Source: Cylindrodendrum hubeiense (lineage: Eukaryota; Ascomycota; Sordariomycetes; Hypocreales; Nectriaceae). From it: 17,738 nt of DNA. Below are positions 1 to 7,753 of this stretch, piece by piece. The notes under the pieces were generated by a model, which was given only the letters and a program-made list of their open reading frames with translations, had not been told where the DNA came from and did no database searches. The position numbers and the translations under genes are program-made. Positions within the stretch are counted from its first letter, which is position 1, and each line of letters starts with the position of its first letter. Where the stretch lies: the NCBI GenBank assembly GCA_014621425.1, contig JAANBB010000649.1:1-17738 (forward strand), written 5' to 3'.

Positions 1-183
1 GTGTAGAGGACGGCGGAGAGGAGGATGAGGTTGAGGGGCGAGACGAGGGAGGAGCTGCTGTACTGTCAGTATGGATGTGATGACGACGGTGAAGCCGACG
101 GCGGTGCTGTAAGCAGAGGAAGTAACGTACACCTCAAAGCCCCGGGCGGCCTGGTCGGCCATCTGACGCTCGACGTGGTCCAT
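1..183 (-). CDS. 5' end of a single-pass membrane protein gene, possibly Dap1/PGRMC-like (partial)
   Basis: Only the first two exons are in the window; the gene continues past the left edge. The proposed exon 1 is 183..131, starting MDHVERQMADQAARGFEV. The proposed 73-bp intron is 130..58, with donor GTACGT and acceptor TACAG, and exon 2 runs 57..1. Joined, the protein reads EV-SSSLVSPLNLILLSAVLY, a polar N-terminus followed by a hydrophobic helix that looks like an N-terminal membrane anchor. Some fungal Dap1/PGRMC proteins (ER cytochrome-b5-like haem-binding partners of sterol P450s) start this way, with a PLNL...LY membrane segment and then a proline-rich linker. The haem-binding domain itself lies outside the window, so that identity is a guess. 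The splice choice rests on the strong GTACGT donor and on the helix it creates; unspliced reading gives a less plausible sequence. What I see is the start and the helix; the family is inference. Confidence 0.45.
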   Translation of the reverse strand, partial: MDHVERQMADQAARGFEVYVTSSAYSTAVGFTVVITSILTVQQLLPRLAPQPHPPLRRPLH

Positions 184-1357
184 TTCTGGTGGGTGCGATA
201 TGTCTCCGAAGTGAGAGCGGCGGAGGAGAGAAGAGCGAGGTCCGGAAGAAGTGTAGAGAAGACGGTCGAAGCCAGAGGTCGGAAGCTGGAAGCTGGAAGC
301 TGCAAGGTGAAACAGCAGGCGGCGGCGCAAGAGGGCCAGGTGTGAGAGCAAATCTCTAGCCGGGTGGCGCGCAAATTCAGGTAGAGCTGGAGTGTTTGGT
401 GTAGCTTGCAACTTGGAAACTTGTAAGAGGGATTCCAATCCTCCGACGTGGCCGCGGTGGATGATGGGTTAAAGATGTCGGGTTCCGCCCCCCCACTCCC
501 CATTCGCGACAGCGACACACGGCGACAGTAGCTCTCCCACCAGTTTCTGGGGCACAGCTGCCGACGGCCTACGCCATATTACATGTCCCTACAGATGTGC
601 GCAGCCAATTATTCCGCCCCCTCGCCTGCCTCGGCCGGAAGTGCGAGTTCTGGGAGCCCGCGGCGGAATTCGGGGGATCCCCGGCATCGTCCACCCGGCC
701 ATTCCGCAATTGAGACGTCGCAGGGCCTCAGCTGGGCTGCATTGGACGGTTGGCGACGCAATTGACTCGCCGGGTCCGACGCAATCGCAGTCTCGCAATC
801 GCGCTTTGTGAAACCCTGGGCTTTCAAAGTGCCATTTCAATCTCGGGACTTGTCGCTTGCTCCCTTCGTATTCGTGTGCTTTGTGCCGGGGTGGCCATCG
901 CGTCCAATCAGCCACGGTCAAATCGCAAGCATCAGTCCACGGTCGCAGCGCAAGATCCCAGGACATGACATATCTCCAAACTACTCCATACTCAACCACA
1001 GCTTGACTCCCGATTCAGCCATTGATTTGATGACTTGCCGTACGTTCTAGATCGTCCAATGACTGAACATGCCGAAGTGAACTTCAAAGTCTCCAGGTTT
1101 CGGGTACGTCCTAAATCAGTTGGGCATGCCATATTAGGAAAGTTTTTGAGCAGTAGGTAGTGGTGCTCCAGTGACACCACCGAAATGTCACCTAAAGACT
1201 GAATATTGTTGTTAAAACAAAAAAGTGACTAGATCATGTATCCATATGGCATGGTAAAGCGTAAAACAAGTCCTTGGGCAAAGAACACAGCCCAATTGTA
1301 CCACTTTCGCCATGCAAAATAAAAAGAAGACGTCTCGTGCAAGATCGCGTCAACATC
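184..1357. other. Gene-free stretch: 5' flank of the left-edge gene and tRNA 3' flank
   Basis: No convincing coding region was found on either strand. Open frames here have no family resemblance and low-complexity or shadow-like composition. CCAAT boxes occur on the plus strand at 435-439, 605-609 and 904-908. The 602-620 region also holds a GC-rich CCGCCCC motif. A 10-bp palindrome GGGGATCCCC lies at 673-682. The part nearest 183 is presumably promoter and 5' UTR of the minus-strand gene. From about 1060 onward the sequence becomes more AT-rich. Confidence 0.6.
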
Positions 1358-1362
1358 AAAAA
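1358..1362 (-). terminator. RNA polymerase III T-run terminator of the tRNA
   Basis: On the minus strand a run of five T follows two bases after the last paired base of the tRNA acceptor stem, which is the usual position and form of a Pol III terminator. This supports transcription of the tRNA as an independent gene. Confidence 0.75.
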
Positions 1363-1363
1363 T

Positions 1364-1457
1364 TGGAGATTGAGGGAATTGAACCCCCGACCTTCTGTAG
1401 TTTGTATGGCAGAAGAGCCATTGCAAAACAGATGTCATTCCCCTAGACCAAATCCCC
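1364..1457 (-). tRNA. tRNA-Ala (anticodon UGC) with a 22-nt intron
   Basis: Read on the minus strand, the segment folds as a tRNA. The acceptor stem GGGGATT/AATCTCC has seven pairs with a G-U at pair 3-70, the classic alanine identity element, followed by discriminator A (1364). The D-arm is GTC...GAC. The anticodon stem TCTGT/ACAGA (1432-1428 with 1398-1394) has five perfect pairs. The T-arm is GGGGG/CCCTC with loop TTCAATT. The A-box (TGGTCTAGGGG) and B-box (GGTTCAATTCC) fit Pol III promoters. The anticodon TGC is at 1425-1423. An intron of about 22 nt at 1421-1400 sits directly after position 37, the standard site for nuclear tRNA introns, and contains a TGGC...GCCA hairpin. Without the intron the tRNA is 72 nt. 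A T-run terminator follows. The exact intron ends could shift by a base; the identity is firm because anticodon and G3-U70 agree. Confidence 0.9.
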
Positions 1458-2213
1458 GGGTTGATGAATATCGTGCTTTTTCTGTAGGCTATAATCGTTT
1501 CAGGAGAAAGTGGGTGCGTTGTGGGTCGGAATGGCTGCATCAGGAATCTACCCCGGACGATCGTTGTCCTCGCTAGGGAATAGCGGGGTGGTCCAAGCTA
1601 ACATCAATAGGCACTTCAAAGTGACGGCTCATCACCTCCAGAAGCCGCGTGTCCTGCGTGACGCATTTCTTGTTCTCACAAACGATTGTGTATTTCCTCG
1701 CCTTGATACACTCCAACTAAAGGATCGGCCGGTGGTGCAACCCGAATCGGGATTCATGTTTGAGGATCCTGAGCTGTTCCACCCAGAGAGGACGCTTTCT
1801 CTTTGGGCATACGACGCAAACTGGAAGCCTTCGAGCAATCCAACTCAATCTCAAAGACATGTGGTAAGAGGCATAGGCCCTATCGGACTATATATGGACC
1901 TACAAGGCGACGTTCCACAACCCATCTCAACCTGAGGCCTTGGTCTGATGACTACCTATACATGGGTACGGCCTCACGTTGTGGTATAAACAAATACATA
2001 GATACTAGTTTCGTGTGCCGGAATAATTCACCCAGCTCTAAAGCAATGCACCCATCCAGAAATCACATGTCTAATACGTGCAAGTAGCAATTGGATACGT
2101 ACGAATAGAATCACTCATTTTTTTGTCCCATGTTCTCTAGTGATCCAGTTCCATTCACAGTGCACGACAGTGACCCACACAGCAGCCGTTTGAGGGAGTC
2201 ACGCGCAAGGCAC
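1458..2213. other. Gene-poor stretch upstream of the tRNA
   Basis: A plus-strand frame is open from about 1510 to 1935, but its translation matches no family I recognise and has no clear start context or splice partners. The sequence is a mixed, moderately AT-rich intergenic tract with no terminal repeats or target duplications that would mark a transposon. I see no feature I can support here apart from the small open frame described separately just to the right. Confidence 0.5.
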
Positions 2214-2363
2214 TCACGAATGCACAGCAAATACGAGAGTCTCAGCATCAGGACAATTAAGAGCCAAATCAATCAGGCGAGCATTGTCACCATCATACAA
2301 GATTCCATCCATCGTCGAGATCCAATGCCGAACCCCTGTAGCCTCCGACGCCGTGACCCCCAT
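2214..2363 (-). CDS. Possible small ORF or first exon, 49 codons, unknown
   Basis: A short minus-strand frame starts at ATG 2363-2361 (MGVTASEATGVRHW...) and ends at TGA 2216-2214. Its composition (for example ILYDGDNARLIDLALNCPD) looks more like real protein than the surrounding noise. The stop lies inside a GTGAGT splice-donor consensus (2217-2212), so this could be the coding part of a first exon that is spliced onward rather than a complete 49-residue protein. An in-frame TGA lies just upstream of the ATG, so the ORF does not extend further. It is divergent from the NADAR gene with about 190 bp between them. I recognise no family. It could be a chance frame or a relic of a degraded gene. 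Confidence 0.2.
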   Translation of the reverse strand: MGVTASEATGVRHWISTMDGILYDGDNARLIDLALNCPDAETLVFAVHS

Positions 2364-2383
2364 GAGTCAACGGCGAGGACTCA
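2363..2383. promoter_or_regulatory. Paired TGAGTC sites, Gcn4/AP-1-like
   Basis: TGAGTCA (2363-2369) and the inverted GACTCA (2378-2383) form a 6-bp inverted pair separated by 9 bp. TGAGTCA is the core bound by bZIP regulators of the Gcn4/CpcA type. The pair is about 90-105 bp upstream of the TATA box of the NADAR gene. It overlaps the start of the weak minus-strand ORF. Function is inferred from the motif alone. Confidence 0.3.
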
Positions 2384-2401
2384 GCCACCACGGCGCTAAA
2401 C

Positions 2402-2436
2402 CAAGGCCTCCACAAGGCGTACAAGGCTCACAAGGC
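2402..2436. repeat. CAAGGC short repeat in the NADAR promoter
   Basis: CAAGGC occurs four times, at 2402-2407, 2413-2418, 2422-2427 and 2431-2436. The last three copies, each preceded by A, have an exact 9-bp period. The array lies about 35 bp upstream of the TATA box. It could be a cluster of transcription-factor sites or a simple slippage repeat. Confidence 0.6.
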
Positions 2437-2469
2437 AGCCACTGAGTAGCGCAGGTGAAGAGCACGGCG

Positions 2470-2475
2470 TATATA
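2470..2475 (+). promoter_or_regulatory. TATA box of the NADAR gene
   Basis: TATATA sits in the context GCGTATATAGAAC. Fungal transcription usually starts 30 or more bases downstream, so initiation would fall near 2500-2540. That would leave the ATG at 2500 with almost no 5' leader and favours the ATG at 2554 as the translation start. Confidence 0.5.
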
Positions 2476-2553
2476 GAACCGTGATTTCTCCCGACTTTCA
2501 TGACTGAAAACGTAAACCCTGAATATCTGGGGATCTGGAACAAAATTGAGAAT

Positions 2554-3309
2554 ATGGCAGATTCATCATCCTCTGAGCCGCTCTACTTTTGGCGAGAGAC
2601 GGACAGCGAGACGGGGTGGTTGTCGCAGTGGTACGATTGTCCGTTCATGGATGACCAAGATTCCACCAAGAAATACAAGACAGCCGAGCAGTAAGTTTGA
2701 TTAGAAGGATTGATGTATATTGAGTGAAACTCTGGGCTCATCCAACCCAGCTATATGATGCATCACAAGGCTCTTCTATTCGACGACCCCAAAGTCGCCC
2801 TCGAGATCCTCCGCGCCGACCACCCGCGCAAAGTCAAGGCCCTTGGTCGCAAGGTCAAAGGCTTTGACAATGAGGTCTGGGATGCTAACCGGCGAGACAT
2901 TGTCCGTCGTGGCAACATTCTCAAGTTCACACACGCCGTGTCGGAGCAGGGCTTTCACAAGAGCACCACTCCCAAAGGCAGGGGCACCAAGCGCAAGCTG
3001 CTGCCGATTGAGGGATCTCTGAAGGACATGCTGCTAGCCACTGGTGATCGCGAGATCGTCGAGGCGAGCCCGTACGATTCTATCTGGGGAATCGGGTTTA
3101 CGGCCGCGAATGCGGAGGTGGCCAAGGAGTCATGGGGGTTGAATCTGCTGGGGCTGGAGCTGATGGAAGTGAGGAGGATCTTGCGGGAGCAGGATCAGGA
3201 GAAGAAAACGAGTGGCAAGTCTGTGAAACCCGATGAACCAGTGCAGAAGAAGAAAAAGAGCGAGGAGACCATTGTGGATGAGGTTGAGGAGGATGAGAAG
3301 GACAATTAG
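2554..3309 (+). CDS. NADAR-domain protein (YbiA-like, former DUF1768)
   Basis: Exons 2554..2690 and 2751..3309 are joined across a 60-bp intron (donor GTAAGT, acceptor CCCAG) that restores the family motif EHYMMHHKALLF; the protein is 231 aa. NADAR hallmarks in order: FW...GWLSQWY near residue 12, YMMHHKA at 47-53, LGRKVKGFD...W near 80-95, KF near 105, EASPYDSIWGIGF from E150, and WGLNLLGLELMEVR near 175. The C-terminal tail of about 45 residues is lysine- and glutamate-rich and probably disordered. NADAR enzymes are N-glycosidases: bacterial members hydrolyse damaged riboflavin-pathway intermediates, and some remove ADP-ribose from guanine in DNA. The fungal substrate is unknown to me. ATG 2554 was chosen for its better context (A at -3, G at +4) and its distance from the TATA box; an in-frame ATG at 2500 would add 18 residues. 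It converges with TIM44. Confidence 0.88.
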
Positions 3310-3960
3310 AAGTGGAAGAGAGGCGGATGCATTTCAGACCCATGAAGCATAGACATCTCCTTGTGTAATGAGTAGGAGTTAAGCTTAGAATGAATCAACA
3401 AGACAAATCTGTTATTCTCTATCTCGAATATCGTCCCGTAGTCTGAGGGTGTCTATTGACACAATTCCATCTTCATCGCGATGTCCTCTTCGTCCTAACG
3501 CTCCAAGGTGATTATCATGAGTGCTGTTGTTCGTAGTCTCGCATTGAAATGTATAGAAGATCATTCGGCATTAAATGTCGTGAGGTCAGAATTAGGGATT
3601 CCCTATCTGAATGTCTATGCCTTCCACACCCAGCCATGCATGATTCCTCCACCTTTCATCCCATCGCATCCCCTATACATAGATAAATCGTACATACAAA
3701 GCCTCGATTTCCCCTTCGAGACAAGCAGAGCGGCGTGTTGTTTTCCTTTTGGTGATATGCAGCCCAAAACACCATCCTCCCCCAAATAAATTGTTTTTTT
3801 CGTCATGTCGAGAGCCCTGGTATCTTCCACATGATTGCTCGTACTATACAGTTATTAACACATGTCGACCGACCAGACCCTGCCGCAGGTCGATCACGCT
3901 TCGTCATTTTCTATTCAACAAAACACTCCCCGCCATGACGCCGGATTGAGCGCGCTCAGA
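3310..3960. other. Intergenic region between convergent NADAR and TIM44
   Basis: This tail-to-tail gap of 651 bp should hold the 3' UTRs of both genes. An AATAAA lies at 3785-3790 on the plus strand, followed closely by a T-run, but it is far from the NADAR stop. Short open frames here look non-coding. No other feature is visible. Confidence 0.6.
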
Positions 3961-5665
3961 TCAGTACCAGTCTCGGCCGCTCTTCTGCATCTCAATCAAG
4001 CGCCATCCCCGCGTCTCGGGGTTGTTGACGTCCTCGGGCAATCGGGTAATGCCGATGGCGTACGTCACCAGCTGCACCTTGTCCTCCATACCCGCCGCAA
4101 GCTGGTTGGTCTTCGCGTTGCGGTAGACGTGCACCTCCTGGGTGCGGCAGGTGATGATGAAGACAGGCACCTCACCGGGATCCAGCATGCGGGCCCGGAG
4201 GATGTCAACGTTCCTGATGTCCAGGATACGTCCATCCGACTTCATACCAGCCTGAAGGTACTGCTTGGTCAAGGCCTCGTAGACGGAGTACTGAGCGGCT
4301 GATAGCCACAGCTTCAGAGTCTCCGTATCACCCTTGACATAGGCATCCAAAACCTCAGGGAGGATATACTCCCGGAGCTCCTGGAGGAAGGGCTCAACCT
4401 GGAATGCGGGGTCAATCGATCGGAACTTCTTGATAACCATCGCAGTCTCATTCTCAGCGAAGAATCCGCCGATAGTGTCGGTGATGCTTCGGGCGGTCGA
4501 CACGAGAGGGTTTTCCGATTCCTCGTACTTGCCCTTCATGCTGAAGATGCCCTGAACGAACGTGCTGGTATCGCGGAAGTCTCTCCACGCCTCCTTCCAG
4601 GCGGCGTCCTTGTGGAGCGTTACGTTGGTACCGGCTCTATTGAACATTAGTAACGTGTTGTCGGACGACCACAAATTGCAAAACTTACTCAGGATCCTCC
4701 TGCAGGACCTCGCCATTGTGGGTACCACGCTGCTTATCCAGAGCCTCTCGTCGTTTACGGCGCTCTTCCTTCTCGACCCAGCCACCGTATCGTGAAGAGC
4801 TGCCATCATCAATGACATCCTTCACGTTCTTGTAAGCCTCAGTCTGGCGGATGGGCTGGGTAGCCTTGTCTACGGCGTCACCGGCGACGTTGGCAGCCTT
4901 GCGCGCACCCTTGACGACAGAGGTATCCCAGGTCCAGGCGGCACCCTTTCCAATGGCTCCGGCAGTCGTCTTGACAGCTCCTCCGACGGTGTCGGTGATG
5001 GCACCAGTAGACTTCTCGTAGGCTTCACGGGCACGTCGAACTGACTCGCTTTCAGAGAATTGGTGGGCGGCAGCGCCAATCTGCTTGGTCGACTCGTTCC
5101 ACTCATTCGACTTCTGGAACTCAGTGTTCATAGTCTCCATGAACACCTGCCAGGGGGTCTTGTCGCCGTGAGGAGGGGGAGGGGGGAGATCTTCCTTCTT
5201 CTTCTCCTCTTTGGCCTCGTCCTGGCCGTCCTTGTCATCCTTCTCATTTTTTCCGTCCTTGTCGCCGTTCTCGCCCTCGTCGTTCTTCTTGGGCTCGTCC
5301 TCCTGAACCTTGGCCTCAGATTCGCTGTCGACAGCCTTCTTATCCTTGGTCTCGGAGGGGGTCTCGGAGGGGGTCTCCGTCTTCGGCTTCTCAGCTTGGG
5401 CCAGCTGGCTAGAGGCGTGGAAGAGGCGAGATTGAACGGCGGGGTTGAAGCGGAGTTCGGACGGGAGGAAGGAGGACCTCAAGGGCGAGCGAACTGCGCC
5501 GGAGAGCATTGAGCTCTGTAATCGGGCACCATCGCGGCTGGCGTTCTGGGAGAGCTGGGAAGCTAATCGGCGGTACGCAGGGGATCTGCCGGACGAGCTC
5601 AGATGGACGGAGGCCCGGGACAGTGCGTTTTCGGTGTGCGCCGCCTTTCTCGCAAGGGAATTCAT
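3961..5665 (-). CDS. TIM44: Mitochondrial import inner membrane translocase subunit Tim44
   Basis: Tim44 is the matrix-side scaffold of the TIM23 presequence translocase; it anchors mtHsp70 and its J-proteins at the import channel. Exon 1 is 5665..4689 and exon 2 is 4636..3961, joined across a 52-bp intron (donor GTAAGT, branch TACTAAT, acceptor AATAG) to give 550 aa, a normal length for fungal Tim44. The N-terminus is basic and serine-rich, with a likely processing site SRLF/HASS near residue 82. A highly charged Lys/Glu/Asp linker spans about 93-160, then five prolines and HGDKTPWQVFMETMNTEFQK, a Tim44 signature. The second exon opens with AGTNVTLHKDAAWKEAWRDF and carries the C-terminal membrane-binding domain, ending RGWRLIEMQKSGRDWY. 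It is divergent from uS11m. The antisense strand of the charged linker gives a false leucine-rich open frame. Confidence 0.97.
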
Positions 5666-5924
5666 GATTGCAACAACACAGGAAGCCCTCCACAGAACGC
5701 GATTGATCGTGGATTAAAGGGCGATGGAGAAAAGATATGTGGAAGCACGTGGAATGCGCGGAAGGAAATTCTTTCTGCGATCTCGGTTGCGGGCGGAAAG
5801 GAAGGCGGCATGCCGGCAAAGCCTCGGCAGAACCGGCTGGCTTCGGAGCTTCAACCAGCGTATGTAAAAATCGGAGCGCTAGATCACTTCACGATTCCAC
5901 ACCCCCGACGGCGATGCGTATAAG
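5666..5924. promoter_or_regulatory. Shared bidirectional promoter of TIM44 and uS11m
   Basis: This 259-bp gap lies between the two divergent start codons. It must hold the 5' leaders and promoters of both genes. No TATA box is obvious and the sequence is purine-rich on the plus strand (for example GGAAGGAAATTC and GGGCGGAAAGGAAGGCGG). Both products are needed for mitochondrial biogenesis, so shared control is plausible but is inferred from position only. Confidence 0.65.
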
Positions 5925-5928
5925 ATGA
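5914..5928 (+). promoter_or_regulatory. Minimal upstream ORF overlapping the uS11m start (ATGA)
   Basis: ATG at 5914 opens a four-codon frame (M-R-I-R) whose TGA stop (5926-5928) overlaps the uS11m ATG (5925-5927) as ATGA. Ribosomes that translate it would terminate exactly at the main start. It matters only if transcription begins upstream of 5914, which the sequence alone cannot show. Confidence 0.45.
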
Positions 5929-6665
5929 GTCGCCCATTGACGAGTCGCCTCGCGGCGCAATCGCTCTTCCGAAGTCCCCAAACAACCTCGTATGCGCTGA
6001 AATGCCCCTTCCAGGCGGCCCGGCCGCTGTCGCACACCAGCGCCCGACGAGCGGATGATTTCCCTCCTCCTCCCCCACGAGCTCCCCGTACGAGAGTCGC
6101 CCGACCCAGCTCGACCTCGCTCCTCGAGAACATCTACGGAACCTCACAGCCGCCGTCTGCGGCCCAGCCAGCCCAGCCCAATGCGATGGCGAACCTGTCC
6201 CAGAGTCTCGTCTTCAAGACTCTCGGCAAGTCCAACGACTCAGGCCTTCTCGGTGCCAGCGGTCCCCGGACGGTGCAGGCCAAGGAGGACGACCTGGAGC
6301 CATTCCACTTCCACATCTACTCGCACAAGCACAACACCCACATCACTTGCACGAAACCCAACCGCGAGCCCATCATCTCCCTGTCTTGCGGTAACATCGG
6401 CTTCCGCAAGTCTCGCCGGGGCACCTTCGATTCGGCCTACTCCCTGACCAAGTACGTCCTGGAGCGATTGATCCACACCGGATGGCCTATGAAGATTTCG
6501 CGGCTGGAAGTGGTGATGCGAGGCTTCGGTCAGGGACGAGAAGCAGCGCTCAAGGTGCTGATGAGCCCCGAGGGCAAGGTGCTGCGTGACAAGATTGTCC
6601 GTGTGGCCGATTCGACGAGAATCAAGTTTGCCGGAACCAGAAGCGAGAAGCCCAGACGTCTGTAA
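5925..6665 (+). CDS. MRPS18: Mitochondrial small-subunit ribosomal protein uS11m
   Basis: This single-exon gene encodes 246 aa. The first 120 residues or so are a mitochondrial presequence and a low-complexity N-terminal extension (basic start, SHTSARR, a run of prolines). The uS11 fold starts around FHFHIYSHKHNTHIT (near residue 127) and runs to the C-terminus, with SCGNIGFRKSRRGTFDSAY, the region corresponding to the AA..A helix, then LEVVMRGFGQGREAALKVL and the basic tail KFAGTRSEKPRRL. uS11 binds 16S-type rRNA in the platform of the small subunit and helps form the mRNA exit region. The yeast orthologue is Mrps18. The start at 5925 is the only ATG that provides a targeting sequence. The gene is divergent from TIM44 and convergent with the PPPDE peptidase gene. 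Confidence 0.95.
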   Translation: MSRPLTSRLAAQSLFRSPQTTSYALKCPFQAARPLSHTSARRADDFPPPPPRAPRTRVARPSSTSLLENIYGTSQPPSAAQPAQPNAMANLSQSLVFKTLGKSNDSGLLGASGPRTVQAKEDDLEPFHFHIYSHKHNTHITCTKPNREPIISLSCGNIGFRKSRRGTFDSAYSLTKYVLERLIHTGWPMKISRLEVVMRGFGQGREAALKVLMSPEGKVLRDKIVRVADSTRIKFAGTRSEKPRRL

Positions 6666-6746
6666 ACTCGGACTGGAGGGCAATGTGCGGGGATTACAGT
6701 GGGATAGAAAATCCATGTACTATACTCTGTACGAATGTACCATACA

Positions 6747-6752
6747 AATAAA
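6747..6752 (+). promoter_or_regulatory. Candidate poly(A) signal of uS11m
   Basis: AATAAA lies 82 bp after the uS11m stop codon, a plausible position for the polyadenylation signal. Fungal signals are degenerate, so this is suggestive only. Confidence 0.4.
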
Positions 6753-6932
6753 AGCAGACCACAAATCCGTTTGCCTTGGAATTGTTTGAAAGAATGACCC
6801 GCTCCTAATACAGAACCATTGGTATCGTGTTTACCCATTCCAACGGAGCAACCGGCTCCAAACCCCAGACGCCAGTAAGTAAAGACAGTAATGCAGCCCC
6901 AAAAACAAAGGTAAAGGGAACTAGAGATCCGC

Positions 6933-7753
6933 CTATCGCTGGGGAGCTCTCTCGGCCGCGGGAAGTTGGCGTCCTGCAGAGTCCCTCATGGCCTGTTTCC
7001 CCTTCCCGTTGCCTCCACGTCTTCTCTCCTCCTCGCTGTCCCAGTCTTCATCTTCGCTTCCGTTGTTGCTATCTGTCAAGAGGCGCGAACTAGAGTGGCG
7101 AAGCATGCGGGAGCGCTCATCGGAGTCGTCATAGTCACCAAGCAGCTCGCCGTCAGCACCATCGTACTCGGGAGGCTCGATCCACTCTCGGGGGACGACG
7201 CAAGGTAGTGCGACTCCGATACTGGCGGCACGGTTCAGCCAAGCAGGACCGACCTGGCCCGTGAGCTTCATGCATAGGTAAGATGTAAAATGGTTGCAGT
7301 TCCTAGTCAGGAGGTTGTAGGAGGTGCCGAGAAACTGGTCAGACGCGGCTCTGAGAGTGGCCTCGATCTCTTCGTCGGTGGCGAGAGTGAAGCCGTGGAG
7401 TATCTCGCAGCGAAAGGTACCTCCGGGAGGTTCGGTCTTGGGTTTGGTCCAGTATACTCCGGTCATACCGCGGTTTTCGTGGCCGCCGTAAGCATATTCT
7501 TTGCCTTTGATGACGACACCGGTGTGAAGGAGCGAGGCGCCGACTGTCCACAAAATCGACGAAAGTCGGCCGGGCTGTCAATGGCATACGGGTTAGCGAG
7601 ATCAATGAGGCAGTTGCGCGCTGCGCGCTGCGCCGCACGGTCGGGTTTACGCACTGGGAGGAGGTCGTAGACATGGATGGTGATTTCAGTCTTTTGTAGG
7701 GACAGCGTAGACCGGTGTCTGCTGACGGACGAGCTTTTGCTCTTTCGAGGCAT
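6933..7753 (-). CDS. PPPDE/DeSI-type cysteine peptidase (desumoylating or deubiquitinating)
   Basis: Exon 1 is 7753..7655 and exon 2 is 7574..6933, joined across an 80-bp intron (donor GTGCGT, branch CGCTAAC, acceptor TGACAG). The join creates HVYDLLPPGRLSSILW, the expected N-terminal strand and loop of the PPPDE fold. The protein is 246 aa. The two catalytic residues of the family are present: His50 in SLLHTGVVI and Cys126 in TRNCNHFTSY. Other conserved pieces are KEYAYGGH, GTSYNLLTRN and the PAWLNRAA segment. PPPDE proteins (human DESI1/DESI2) are papain-fold peptidases that remove SUMO or ubiquitin from substrates. After about residue 160 the tail is acidic, serine-rich and then basic, probably disordered. 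ATG 7753 has A at -3; an in-frame upstream ATG at 7930 would add a non-conserved leader. Whether this member prefers SUMO or ubiquitin cannot be told from sequence. Confidence 0.92.

Noticed and set aside
66..518. Minus-strand 150-codon open frame at the left end
   Set aside because: Its composition is low in complexity and it conflicts in frame with the better-supported start and intron of the left-edge gene.
1510..1935. Plus-strand 141-codon frame with a stretch (EDPELFHPER) vaguely like a cytochrome P450 segment
   Set aside because: No haem-binding Cys motif or other P450 block is present and there are no flanking exons; the likeness is too short to support a relic.
5060..5512. Plus-strand 150-codon frame with a very leucine/valine-rich stretch that looks like membrane helices
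   Set aside because: It is the exact antisense of the Lys/Glu/Asp-rich linker of TIM44; such linkers mirror into hydrophobic frames.
6240..6716. Minus-strand 158-codon frame opposite uS11m
   Set aside because: It is fully antisense to a clearly identified conserved gene and has no family resemblance.
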